A stretch of DNA of 23,558 nt from an uncultured Eubacteriales bacterium (GCA_900548625.1 URLO01000038.1:1-23558), one strand, 5' to 3'; shown: positions 6,099-13,609, numbered from the stretch's first letter. Made by a program: numbers and translations. Notes: generated from the letters alone by a model not told the origin.

Positions 6099-6983
6099 AT
6101 GACGAAACAACGAGGCCTTGGCAAGGGTCTTGGCGCGCTGCTCGGCGAGGCCGCGCTCCAGACCGCGGAGCCGCCGTCCGGCGCGCAGCTCCTGCCGCTT
6201 CAGAAGGTCGAGCCGAATCCCTTACAGCCGAGAAAAAACTTTGACCCGGACGAGCTTCAGGCGCTCGCGGACTCCATTGCGATGCACGGCGTCATCCAGC
6301 CGCTCACGGTGCGGCAGCTTCCGAGCGGCTTTTACCAGATCATCGCGGGCGAACGCCGCTGGCGTGCGGCGCGGATGGCCGGGCTGAGCGAGATCCCGGT
6401 CGTCGTGATCGAGGCCGACGACAAAAAGGCGATGGAGCTGGCGCTGATCGAAAACCTCCAGCGCGCCGACCTCAACCCCATCGAGGAGGCGCAGGGCTAC
6501 CAGCAGCTCATGACCGACTACGGCATGACGCAGGAGCTGGCCGCCGAGCGTGTCGGAAAATCCCGGCCCGCCGTTGCCAATGCGCTGCGGCTGCTGTCGC
6601 TGTGTCCCGCCGTTCTGGAGCTGGTCGAGCAGGGGCGGCTTTCCGCCGGACACGCGCGGGCGCTGCTCGCCATCAAGTCCGCGCCGGAGCAGTATGCCGT
6701 CGCGATGAAGGTCATCAATTTGCAGCTTTCCGTCCGTCAGACGGAGAATATGTGTAAAAATCTCACCAAAAAGCCGAAGCAGGAGCAGCCGAAGCCCATT
6801 GCCGTCGATTACATTGCCGAGTGCGAAAAAACGCTCTCCAAGCGGCTCAGCCGCGGCGTGCGCATCGTAAACGGCAAGCGCAAGGGCCGCGTGGAGCTGG
6901 AATATTACGGCGAGGAAGATTTGCAGCAGCTCTATGAGCTGCTTGAGCGTCTCGGTGAAAGGAGGTCCGGCCGCTATGAGTGA
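6099..6983 (+). CDS. parB: Chromosome-partitioning protein ParB (Spo0J)
   Basis: A 294-residue ParB. It begins with the basic RGLGKGLGALLG segment that stimulates ParA ATPase activity. The CTPase/nuclease-like domain follows, with GERRWRA at residues 84-90 (the arginine motif that binds CTP) and ENLQRADLNPIEEA. A helix-turn-helix for parS recognition is visible around residues 145-170 (LAAERVGKSRPAVANALRLL), and the C-terminal dimerisation domain completes it. GAAAGGAG precedes the ATG. The last codons overlap the next gene's start by 8 nt, so that gene is probably co-translated. Confidence 0.96.
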   Translation: MTKQRGLGKGLGALLGEAALQTAEPPSGAQLLPLQKVEPNPLQPRKNFDPDELQALADSIAMHGVIQPLTVRQLPSGFYQIIAGERRWRAARMAGLSEIPVVVIEADDKKAMELALIENLQRADLNPIEEAQGYQQLMTDYGMTQELAAERVGKSRPAVANALRLLSLCPAVLELVEQGRLSAGHARALLAIKSAPEQYAVAMKVINLQLSVRQTENMCKNLTKKPKQEQPKPIAVDYIAECEKTLSKRLSRGVRIVNGKRKGRVELEYYGEEDLQQLYELLERLGERRSGRYE

Positions 6984-7539
6984 AGAAAAAAAGCCCGCGG
7001 AGCAGCTTGATGCCGCGCAGACCGAGCAGGAGCTGGCGAAAAAGCGCAATGCGTTCCTGCGATATATGACGATCGTGTTCGCGGTCGCGTTTTTGCTGGT
7101 GCTCGTCTCACTGGTGCTGCAAATGCACACGGCGAAGGCCGCCATGTCCGATCTCAAGGAGAGCAATTCCAGCGCCTTGACGAATGCCGCCGCAAACGCG
7201 GAGCTTTTGCAGGACGACAACCGAAAGCTGCAGGAGCAGGTCGATGCGCTGACGGCGGAGCTTGCCGAGGCCGACGAAGCGCGCAGCGCGCAGGCCGAGC
7301 GCATCGCGGCGCTGGAGAAGGAGCTTGCCGAGGCAAGAGACTCCGGCAGCGAGCTTTCTGAGGAAAAGCTGGCGCGCGCCGAAACGATACAGGCCTATGA
7401 CGCGCTTTTGACCGCGCTGCGCTGCACCACGCGCGAGGGGAACGTCACGTTCTCCAAGGCCATCGGCACGGTGGAGAGCTACAAAGATCGTCTGTCCGAG
7501 GCGGCGCTTGCCGTCTACGAAGGACTGCTTGAAGAATAA
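6976..7539 (+). CDS. Membrane-anchored coiled-coil protein in the parAB operon
   Basis: A 187-residue protein I do not recognise by family. Residues 1-28 are charged and predicted cytoplasmic, one transmembrane helix covers about residues 30-50 (LRYMTIVFAVAFLLVLVSLV), and a long Glu/Ala/Leu-rich coiled coil runs from about 56 to 130 (repeats such as EQVDALTAELAEA and RIAALEKELAEA). A short helical tail closes it. The start at 6976 follows GGAGG at 6961-6965 and overlaps parB's 3' end by 8 nt; serS begins 13 nt after the stop. Tight coupling to parB invites a role in anchoring or organising the partition apparatus, but that is inference only. It could equally be an unrelated cell-envelope or division coiled-coil protein. 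Confidence 0.75.
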   Translation: MSEEKKPAEQLDAAQTEQELAKKRNAFLRYMTIVFAVAFLLVLVSLVLQMHTAKAAMSDLKESNSSALTNAAANAELLQDDNRKLQEQVDALTAELAEADEARSAQAERIAALEKELAEARDSGSELSEEKLARAETIQAYDALLTALRCTTREGNVTFSKAIGTVESYKDRLSEAALAVYEGLLEE

Positions 7540-7552
7540 GGAGAAATGACCC

Positions 7553-8878
7553 ATGCTTGATATTCGTTTTATCCGTGAAAACCCGGATGTTGTCAAGGAA
7601 AACATCCGCAAGAAGTTCCAGGAGGCGAAGCTGCCGCTGGTGGACGAGGTCGTGGCGCTCGACGCTGACCGCCGCGCCGCCATCGCCGAGGTCGAAAGCC
7701 TCAAGGCCGCGCGCAACAAACTCTCCAAGGCCAACGGCCCGCTGTACGGCCAGCTCAAAAAGTGCGCCGACGAGGCCAAAAAGGCCGAGCTGCAAGCGCA
7801 GATCGACCAGAACAACGCCGCCGTCAAGGCCGACGACGAGCGCCGCGCGGCGCTCGATCAGAAGGTCGCGGACATGGACGCGCGCATCCGCGAGATCCTC
7901 TATGTGATCCCGAACATCATCGACCCCTCCGTGCCCATCGGCCCGGACGACAGCTGCAACGTCGAGGCGCAGCGCTTCGGCGAGCCGACCGTCCCCGATT
8001 TCGAGGTGCCGCACCATGTGGACATCATGGCGCGCTTCGACGGCATCGACAAGGACGCCGCCGGCCGCGTGGCGGGCATGGGCTTTTACTACCTGCTGGG
8101 CGACATCGCGCGCCTGCATGAGGCGGTGCTCGCCTACGCGCGCGATTTCATGATCGACGAAAAAAACTTCACCTATGTCATCCCGCCGTTCATGATGCAC
8201 GGCGACGTGGTCAAGGGCGTCATGTCCTTCCCCGAGATGGAGGCGATGATGTACAAGATCGAGGGTGAGGATCTCTATCTGATCGGCACCTCGGAGCACA
8301 CGATGATCGGCCGCTTCATCGACCAGATCCTCCCCGAGTGCCAGCTTCCGCTGACGCTCACGTCCTACTCGCCCTGCTTCCGCAAGGAGGTCGGCAGCCA
8401 CGGTCTGGAGGAGCGCGGCGTGTACCGCATCCACCAGTTTGAAAAGCAGGAGATGATCGTCGTCTGCAAGCCCGAGGAATCGAACGACTGGTATGAAAAG
8501 CTGTGGCAGTACTCTGTCGAGCTGTTCCGCAACCTCGAGATCCCCGTCCGTCAGCTCATCTGCTGCTCCGGCGACCTCGCCGACCTCAAGGTCAAGTCCT
8601 GCGACATCGAGGCGTGGAGCCCGCGTCAGCAGAAGTATTTCGAGGTCTGCTCCTGCTCGAACCTCGGCGATGCGCAGGCGCGCCGCCTGAACATCAAGGT
8701 GCGCGGCGAGGACGGCAAGCTGTATCTGGCGCACACGCTGAACAACACCTGCATTGCGCCGCCGCGTATGCTCATCGCGTTCCTCGAAAACCATTTGCAG
8801 GCCGACGGCTCGGTCACCATCCCGAAGTGCCTCCAGCCGTACATGGGCGGCAAGGCCGTCCTCGTCCCGAAGCACTGA
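7553..8878 (+). CDS. serS: Serine--tRNA ligase
   Basis: A 441-residue class II synthetase that charges tRNA-Ser with serine. The N-terminal arm (about residues 25-110) is the long antiparallel coiled coil that holds the tRNA-Ser variable loop. In the catalytic core the serine-binding loop reads GTSEHTM (Thr246) rather than the usual TSEVPL. Motif 2 is CFRKEVGSHG…RIHQFEKQEM and motif 3 is NNTCIAPPRML with Arg405. The TSEH loop, SPCFRKE, PEES and DIEAWSPRQQ phrases look closer to archaeal-type SerRS sequences I recall than to the common bacterial form. GGAG lies upstream of the ATG. No T-box leader is present because only 13 nt separate it from the preceding gene, so it is read with the par operon. 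Confidence 0.93.
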   Translation: MLDIRFIRENPDVVKENIRKKFQEAKLPLVDEVVALDADRRAAIAEVESLKAARNKLSKANGPLYGQLKKCADEAKKAELQAQIDQNNAAVKADDERRAALDQKVADMDARIREILYVIPNIIDPSVPIGPDDSCNVEAQRFGEPTVPDFEVPHHVDIMARFDGIDKDAAGRVAGMGFYYLLGDIARLHEAVLAYARDFMIDEKNFTYVIPPFMMHGDVVKGVMSFPEMEAMMYKIEGEDLYLIGTSEHTMIGRFIDQILPECQLPLTLTSYSPCFRKEVGSHGLEERGVYRIHQFEKQEMIVVCKPEESNDWYEKLWQYSVELFRNLEIPVRQLICCSGDLADLKVKSCDIEAWSPRQQKYFEVCSCSNLGDAQARRLNIKVRGEDGKLYLAHTLNNTCIAPPRMLIAFLENHLQADGSVTIPKCLQPYMGGKAVLVPKH

Positions 8879-8952
8879 GCGGCGCGACCGGCACTGCTTT
8901 TATAGTTATGTAAACCGCAAACCTCCGCAGAAACAGAGAAAGGAGCCACTGC

Positions 8953-9387
8953 ATGAAAAAATTCATCGCTGAATTCAAGGAATTCATCTCCCGCGGCAAC
9001 GTCATGGACATGGCCATCGGCGTCATCATCGCGACGGCCTTCGGCAAGATCACGACCAGTCTGGTCGGAGACGTGTTCATGCCGCTCATCGGCTGGCTGA
9101 TCGGCGACATCGACCTGACGCAGCTCAACATCACGCTCTCCCCTGCCGTTCTGAACGAGGCGGGCGAGGTCGCGAAGGAAGCCGTCGTCATCGGCATCGG
9201 CACGTTCCTGACGACCGTGATCGACTTCCTGCTGGTGGCGCTGATCGTGTTCTGCATCGTCAAGGCGTTCAACAGCGCGAAAAAGAAGCTGGAAAAGCCC
9301 GCCGAGCCCGCCCCCGAAAAGGCGCCCGAGCCGACGAAGGAGGAAGTCCTGCTCACCGAGATCCGCGACCTGCTCAAGAACAAGTAA
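8953..9387 (+). CDS. mscL: Large-conductance mechanosensitive channel MscL
   Basis: A 144-residue MscL, the pentameric pore that opens under extreme membrane tension to release solutes on hypo-osmotic shock. The N-terminal amphipathic helix FIAEFKEFISRGNVMDMAIG leads into pore helix TM1 (VIIATAFGKITTSLVGDV), both classic. A periplasmic loop follows, then TM2 (TFLTTVIDFLLVALIVFCIV). The cytoplasmic Pro/Glu-rich linker and C-terminal helix EEVLLTEIRDLLKN are typical. AAAGGAG precedes the ATG. It sits 74 nt after serS and is followed by a strong terminator, so it probably ends the par-serS transcription unit. Confidence 0.96.
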   Translation: MKKFIAEFKEFISRGNVMDMAIGVIIATAFGKITTSLVGDVFMPLIGWLIGDIDLTQLNITLSPAVLNEAGEVAKEAVVIGIGTFLTTVIDFLLVALIVFCIVKAFNSAKKKLEKPAEPAPEKAPEPTKEEVLLTEIRDLLKNK

Positions 9388-9394
9388 AAAACAC

Positions 9395-9416
9395 GCGCCG
9401 CCCGTCCGGGCGGCGC
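9395..9416 (+). terminator. Terminator after mscL
   Basis: A perfect GC-only 9-bp stem (9395-9403 with 9408-9416) around GTCC, followed by ATATTTTG. It lies 7 nt after the mscL stop. Confidence 0.85.
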
Positions 9417-9464
9417 ATATTTTGTCTGCACCGGCGGCCATTGTCTCGTCTGTCGTACCCATTT

Positions 9465-9862
9465 GTAGGCGCGAAACGGAAAACGCGGCGATTTTTCGAC
9501 CCACACACGATTTTCCAATACCGGTTGTAGGGGCGGACGCCCCTACGATGCAAAATCGAAACCCAATGCAATAACGTCCGACCGCCCCCGCTCGGGGCAT
9601 TCCCGTTTGGGCGGTGGGATGGGTCGATGCGACGCCCGCAGGCTAGCTTCGAGGCGCAACCGCGCAGCGCGCGGCTCTTAGCGCCGAGATAGGCATCGAC
9701 CCCTACGGCGCGAAACGGAAAGCGCGGCGGTTTTTCGCGGGTCGATGTGGGCATCGACCCCTACGACGCGGAATCACAATTTGTAACGGTCATTTGTAGG
9801 GGCCGATGCCCACATCGGCCCGGCAGGATGCACGATTTTCACGGAAAACGCGGCGATTCGAT
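9465..9862. repeat. REP-like palindrome mosaic A (mscL-metG intergenic)
   Basis: No gene is seen here. The stretch is built from GTAGGGG-tagged palindromes: 9527-9546 (GTAGGGGCG-GA-CGCCCCTAC), the 91-nt nested unit 9616-9706, 9739-9764 (GGGTCGATG-TGGG-CATCGACCC then CTAC) and 9796-9821 (GTAGGGGCCGATGCCCAC…). Between them a second motif, approximately CGGAAARCGCGGCG followed by TTTTTCG, occurs at 9471-9498, 9710-9737 and 9840-9860. Linkers are shared with mosaic B: TTTTCCAATACC (9511-9522), GATGCAAAATCGAAAC (9547-9562) and GACGCGGAATCACAATTT (9765-9782). The pattern suggests a dispersed, non-coding, composite repeat family. The last unit abuts the metG promoter. Confidence 0.85.
9616..9706 (-). 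repeat. 91-nt nested palindromic repeat, copy 1
   Basis: The reverse complement is identical to 16939-17029 except for one base (GAAGCT against GAAACT). Nested stems are visible: outer GGGTCGATGC/GCATCGACCC, middle GGCGC/GCGCC and inner CCGCGC-GCT-GCGCGG. It begins with the GTAGGGG tag of the smaller units. Confidence 0.95.
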
Positions 9863-9891
9863 TTGACAAACGGCGTAAAAACGGGTATTCT
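9863..9891 (+). promoter_or_regulatory. Promoter of metG
   Basis: -35 TTGACA (9863-9868), 17-bp spacer, -10 TATTCT (9886-9891), about 57 nt before the metG ATG. The -35 directly follows a REP-like unit. No T-box leader is evident in the short untranslated region. Confidence 0.85.
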
Positions 9892-9948
9892 AAAAAATAA
9901 TGCTGCGCCGCGCTTTCATTCGGCGGCGGCGGGAAATGAGGAAACAAC

Positions 9949-11922
9949 ATGTGTGAACAATGCAAGAAAACGTTTTATATCACGACGCCGATCTACTACC
10001 CCTCGGCGAAGCTGCACATCGGCCACAGCTACTGCACCGTGGCGACCGACGCGATGGCGCGCTATAAGCGCCTTCAGGGCTGCGATGTGATGTTCCTGAC
10101 CGGCACGGACGAGCACGGCCAGAAGATCGAGGAAAAGGCGAAGGCCGCCGGCGTCACGCCGCAGCAATTCGTCGATAACATCGTCACCGGCCCCAAGGGC
10201 GTGCTCGACCTGTGGAAGCTGATGAACATCTCGAACGACCGCTTCATCCGCACGACCGACGATTACCACGTCGCCGCCGTTCAGAAGATCTTCAAGAAGA
10301 TGTATGAAAACGGCGACATCTATAAGGGCGCCTACAAGGGCAAATACTGCACCCCCTGCGAGAGCTTCTGGACCGAGAGCCAGCTCAAGGACGGCAAATG
10401 CCCCGACTGCGGCGGCGAGGTGCACGACGCGCAGGAGGAGGCGTATTTCTTCCGCCTCTCCAAGTACGCAGACCGCGTGCGCAAGCTCCTGACCGAGACG
10501 GATTTCCTCGAGCCGAAGTCCCGCGTCAACGAAATGGTCAACAACTTCATCGACCCCGGTCTGGAGGATCTCTGCGTCTCCCGTACCAGCTTCACGTGGG
10601 GCGTGCCGGTCGATTTTGACCCCGGCCACGTTGTCTATGTCTGGATCGACGCGCTGTTCAACTACATGACCGCGCTCGGCTTCGAGAACGACAGATACCA
10701 CGATCTCGACAAATACTGGCCCGCCGATGTGCACTTTGTCGGCAAGGAGATCGTCCGCTTCCACTCGATCATCTGGCCCGCGATGCTCATGAGTCTCGAT
10801 CTGCCGCTGCCGAAGAAGGTCTACGGCCACGGCTGGCTCGTCATGGACGGCGGCAAGATGTCGAAGTCCAAGGGCAACGTCGTCGATCCCTATGTGCTCG
10901 CCGAGATGTTCGGCGTGGACGCGCTGCGCTTCTTCCTGCTGCGCACGTTCCCGTTCGGCGCCGACGGCAACTTCTCAAACGAGCTGCTGATCAACACCAT
11001 CAACATTGACCTTGCAAACGACCTTGGAAACCTCGTCTCCCGCACGACGGCGATGGTCGAAAAATATTTCGGCGGCACGCTGCCCGCCGACCGCTGCTCC
11101 GGCGAGCCGGACGATCAGCTCCTTGCGATGCTCAGCGGCCTGCGCGCGCGCTATGAGGCGCAGATGGAGAAGTTCCAGTTCCAGAACGCCCTGGAGGAGA
11201 TCTTCAAGTGCGTCCAGCGCGCCAACAAGTATATCGACGAGACGATGCCGTGGGCGCTTGCCAAGGACGAGGGCAAGGGGCCGCGTCTGGCGTCGGTCAT
11301 GTATAACCTCCTTGAGTCCATCCGCATCTGCACCACACTCCTGCTGCCGTTCATCCCGGCCTCCTGCGAGAAGATCTTCGCGCAGATCGGCGCGGACAAG
11401 GACGTGACCACATGGCAGGCCGCGGCGGTCTGGGCCGCGCTCCCCGCGGACGTCACCGTTCACAAGGGCGAGGCCGTGTTCCCGCGCGTGGACGCGGAAA
11501 AGGCGCTTGAGGCGCTGGAAAAGCTGCATCAGGAGCAGCTCCGCGCGCTCCAGCCCGCGCTGGAGGTCGAGCCGCTGGAGGAGCAGCAGGTCGATTTCGA
11601 CACGTTCTGCAAGTCCGACCTCCGCGCCGTCAAGGTCAAGGCCTGCGAGCCGGTCAAAAAGTCGGATAAGCTCCTGCGCTTCACGCTCGACGACGGCTCC
11701 GGCACCGACCGCCAGATCCTTTCGGGCATCGCGAAGTTCTACAAGCCCGAGGAGCTGCTCGGCAAGACGCTGGTCGCCATCGTCAACCTGCCGCCCAGAA
11801 AGATGATGGGCAAGGAGTCGTGCGGTATGCTGCTCTCCGCCGTTCACAAGGAACAGGGCGAGGAAAAGCTGAATCTTGTCATGCTCAATGACGCCATCCC
11901 CGCCGGCGCAAAGCTCTGCTGA
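9949..11922 (+). CDS. metG: Methionine--tRNA ligase
   Basis: A 657-residue class I synthetase charging elongator and initiator tRNA-Met. The HIGH motif is residues 23-26 (KLHIGHS) and KMSKS is residues 303-307. The connective-peptide zinc knuckle has Cys134, Cys137, Cys151 and Cys154 (CTPC and CPDC). The helical anticodon-binding domain includes NDLGNLVSRTTAM. The C-terminal ~110 residues (from DFDTFCKSDLRAVKVKAC) form the OB-fold tRNA-binding domain that dimerises long bacterial MetRS. Length is normal for this form. GAGGAAACA precedes the ATG and the gene has its own promoter. The usual tatD neighbour is absent; a hairpin array follows instead. Confidence 0.97.
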   Translation: MCEQCKKTFYITTPIYYPSAKLHIGHSYCTVATDAMARYKRLQGCDVMFLTGTDEHGQKIEEKAKAAGVTPQQFVDNIVTGPKGVLDLWKLMNISNDRFIRTTDDYHVAAVQKIFKKMYENGDIYKGAYKGKYCTPCESFWTESQLKDGKCPDCGGEVHDAQEEAYFFRLSKYADRVRKLLTETDFLEPKSRVNEMVNNFIDPGLEDLCVSRTSFTWGVPVDFDPGHVVYVWIDALFNYMTALGFENDRYHDLDKYWPADVHFVGKEIVRFHSIIWPAMLMSLDLPLPKKVYGHGWLVMDGGKMSKSKGNVVDPYVLAEMFGVDALRFFLLRTFPFGADGNFSNELLINTINIDLANDLGNLVSRTTAMVEKYFGGTLPADRCSGEPDDQLLAMLSGLRARYEAQMEKFQFQNALEEIFKCVQRANKYIDETMPWALAKDEGKGPRLASVMYNLLESIRICTTLLLPFIPASCEKIFAQIGADKDVTTWQAAAVWAALPADVTVHKGEAVFPRVDAEKALEALEKLHQEQLRALQPALEVEPLEEQQVDFDTFCKSDLRAVKVKACEPVKKSDKLLRFTLDDGSGTDRQILSGIAKFYKPEELLGKTLVAIVNLPPRKMMGKESCGMLLSAVHKEQGEEKLNLVMLNDAIPAGAKLC

Positions 11923-11935
11923 TACGAAACAGACA

Positions 11936-12239
11936 CAAAACGGGTGGATGCCAAATGGCATCCACCCGCTTCAGACTGTCAAAAAACCTCGTAGAGTTCG
12001 CGCCCGCAGGCGCGAATAAAGTGTAAATTGGTTTTGTCCGGTGGCGTGTACATCGGATAAAACACACTACGCCCGGCAAGTGTGGAATTTGTGTGCAAAC
12101 TGCGCACAAATTATGCGCGCAGCCGGGTGCAGCCTTTTCAAACGCGAACCCAGCCCCATGGTTCGCGTTTGAGAGCTTGTCAAAAAGTATTTTTTGACAA
12201 GCTCAAAACGGGTGGATGCCAAATGGCATCCACCCGCTT
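11936..12239. repeat. Array of consecutive hairpins with a duplicated terminator-like unit at each end
   Basis: No gene is seen in this stretch; almost all of it can pair locally. A 36-nt unit beginning CAAAACGGGTGGATG occurs twice in the same orientation (11936-11971 and 12204-12239), each a 13-bp perfect hairpin. Between them are 11997-12016 (8 bp, CGCA loop), 12031-12063 (10 bp, one G-T), 12072-12127 (CCCGGC/GCCGGG enclosing 12086-12112, 11 bp with one G-T), 12139-12171 (12 bp perfect) and 12173-12204 (14 bp perfect). The end units serve as metG's terminator on the plus strand and that of the membrane-protein gene at 12260 on the minus strand. It could be a miniature element, a structured RNA or piled-up terminators. 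Confidence 0.8.
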
Positions 12240-12259
12240 GATTTTTATGGGCTTGTCGA

Positions 12260-12676
12260 TCAAAGATCATTGATGATGCTGCCGAACGCCGCAACGCCGG
12301 CGATGGCGAGGATCAGGTACAGGGCAAAGATGCCGAGCGTGATGAAGAAGGTGATCTTGCCCGCGCGGTCCCAGCTGCCCATGGCGGCGTTGAATTCCTC
12401 GACCGTGGAATACAGGCCGGAGTTCTGCGCCCATTCGTGTCCCTTCGCGCCGCAGATAAAGACCCAGACAACGTTCAGAAGCGGAACGAGCGTCAGAAGC
12501 GTCAGATAGGCCTTGTTGCCGAAGCCGAACGGAATGTTGAACATAAAGGCGCCCCACGACCAGCCGCGAACGGGCTGCGGGCGATTTGCGCTGTACGGCT
12601 GACCGTACTGCTGATTTCCGTACTGCTGACCGTACTGCTGACCGCCCCACTGCTGGTCATTCATGTTGTTTTCCAT
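12260..12676 (-). CDS. Small two-helix membrane protein with Q/Y/G-rich N-terminus
   Basis: A 138-residue protein. Residues 1-32 are low complexity, with repeated QQYG units (WGGQQYGQQYGNQQYGQPY). The middle carries a conserved-looking WSWGAFMFNIPFGFGNKAYLT followed by a hydrophobic segment (LLTLVPLLNVVWVFICG) and AKGHEWAQNS. A second transmembrane helix near the C-terminus is ITLGIFALYLILAIAGVAAF. I have seen similar GNKxY…GxKGxEWA proteins in Gram-positives without a defined function, so no role is assigned. Start at 12676 follows AAGGGAG; an alternative Met is four codons downstream. A consensus promoter lies upstream and the hairpin at 12209-12236 is its terminator. Confidence 0.8.
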   Translation of the reverse strand: MENNMNDQQWGGQQYGQQYGNQQYGQPYSANRPQPVRGWSWGAFMFNIPFGFGNKAYLTLLTLVPLLNVVWVFICGAKGHEWAQNSGLYSTVEEFNAAMGSWDRAGKITFFITLGIFALYLILAIAGVAAFGSIINDL

Positions 12677-12721
12677 AGCTTTTCTCCCTTTTCTCTTGAT
12701 TTACAGCGTTGCTGTATTCGC

Positions 12722-12750
12722 ATTATATCAGTCCGGTGAAGTCTTGTAAA
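12722..12750 (-). promoter_or_regulatory. Promoter of the Q/Y/G-rich membrane protein gene
   Basis: Minus strand: -35 TTTACA (12745-12750), 17-bp spacer, -10 TATAAT (12722-12727), about 45 nt before the ATG. Confidence 0.8.
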
Positions 12751-12810
12751 TACAAAACGCTCAGGATTTCCAAATTATCAGGAATTTTCCGCAGCTGTGC
12801 GCGGCGGCTT

Positions 12811-13485
12811 TCAGAGATTCCAGTTGATGGGCGCCTCGCCATGGGCGGCGAGAAAGGCGTTGATCTGCGAGAAGGGACGGCTGCCGAAAAAGCCGCGGTA
12901 GGCGCTGAGGGGGCTGGGGTGCGGCGCTTCGAGCACGAGACGCGGATGGGGCGAGGCCTTGCACGCGGCGGCTTTTTTCTGCGCCTGTGCGCCCCAGAGC
13001 ACGAACGCCACCGGCTGCGGAAGCTGCGCCAGCGCGGCGACCGCCGCGTCGGTGAAGCGCTGCCAGCCGAAGCCGCTGTGGCTGTTGGCCCTGCCCTGCT
13101 CCACGGTCAGGACGGTGTTCAGAAGAAACACGCCCTGCTCCGCCCAGCCGGTCAGGCAGCCCGTGGAGAGCGTCGCGTCCACGTCCGAGGCAAGCTCCTT
13201 TCCGATGTTCACGAGCGACGGCGGCATCCTCACGCCGTCGCGCACCGAAAACGCAAGCCCGTGCGCCTGCCCCGGCTCGTGATACGGGTCCTGCCCCAGA
13301 ATGACGGCGCGCACGCGCTCCGGCGGCGTCAGCCGGAAGGCGGCAAAGACGTCCTCCTGCGGCGGAAAGACCGCTCCGGCGGCATACGCCGCGGCGACCT
13401 TCTGCATGAGCCCGGCAAAATACGGCGCGGAAAGCTCGGCGCGCAAAAGCGCCGCCCAGCCCGCGGGAAGCTGCATGTTTTCCAT
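12811..13485 (-). CDS. ung: Uracil-DNA glycosylase, family 1
   Basis: A 224-residue family 1 UDG that excises uracil from DNA to start base-excision repair. The water-activating motif GQDPYH is at residues 64-69 (catalytic Asp66). The uracil-binding Asn stretch is FLLNTVLTVE and the minor-groove loop is HPSPLS. Length is normal. The start at 13485 (MENMQLP) was chosen because GGAGGAGAAACC lies immediately upstream and it agrees with family N-termini; the longer frame runs into an AT-rich promoter tract translating as IYMIYTYIIY. No strong terminator is visible after the stop. Confidence 0.95.
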   Translation of the reverse strand: MENMQLPAGWAALLRAELSAPYFAGLMQKVAAAYAAGAVFPPQEDVFAAFRLTPPERVRAVILGQDPYHEPGQAHGLAFSVRDGVRMPPSLVNIGKELASDVDATLSTGCLTGWAEQGVFLLNTVLTVEQGRANSHSGFGWQRFTDAAVAALAQLPQPVAFVLWGAQAQKKAAACKASPHPRLVLEAPHPSPLSAYRGFFGSRPFSQINAFLAAHGEAPINWNL

Positions 13486-13508
13486 GGTTTCTCCTCCGAA
13501 ATGCTGTC

Positions 13509-13552
13509 TGTATATTATATATGTATATATCATGTATATATATAGTATACCT
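13509..13552. promoter_or_regulatory. AT-rich alternating tract between ung and the sleL-like gene
   Basis: About 40 nt of nearly pure alternating T/A (TATATTATATATG, TATATATCATG, TATATATATAG, TATAC) in an otherwise GC-rich region, located between divergent start codons. It offers several possible -10 boxes in both directions, so no single promoter can be assigned. Confidence 0.6.
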
Positions 13553-13609
13553 GCCTGCGGGCGGGATATCAAGCGCCGCGCGCGCATAGGCTGACGGGAG
13601 GTGATGTTT

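Noticed and set aside
9465..9862. Possible CRISPR array from repeated GTAGGGG units
   Set aside because: Units are palindromic, differ in core and orientation, have irregular spacing with conserved (not unique) linkers, and no cas genes are near.
9892..9948. T-box riboswitch before metG
   Set aside because: The untranslated leader is only about 50 nt and lacks the T-box core and specifier stem.
11936..12239. Integron attC-type recombination sites
   Set aside because: The hairpins are perfect palindromes without the bulges and the RYYYAAC/GTTRRRY ends of attC, and no integrase is present.
12709..13545. Long plus-strand open frame opposite ung
   Set aside because: It is antisense to a clear uracil-DNA glycosylase; Arg/Gly/Ala-rich composition is typical of a shadow frame in GC-rich DNA.
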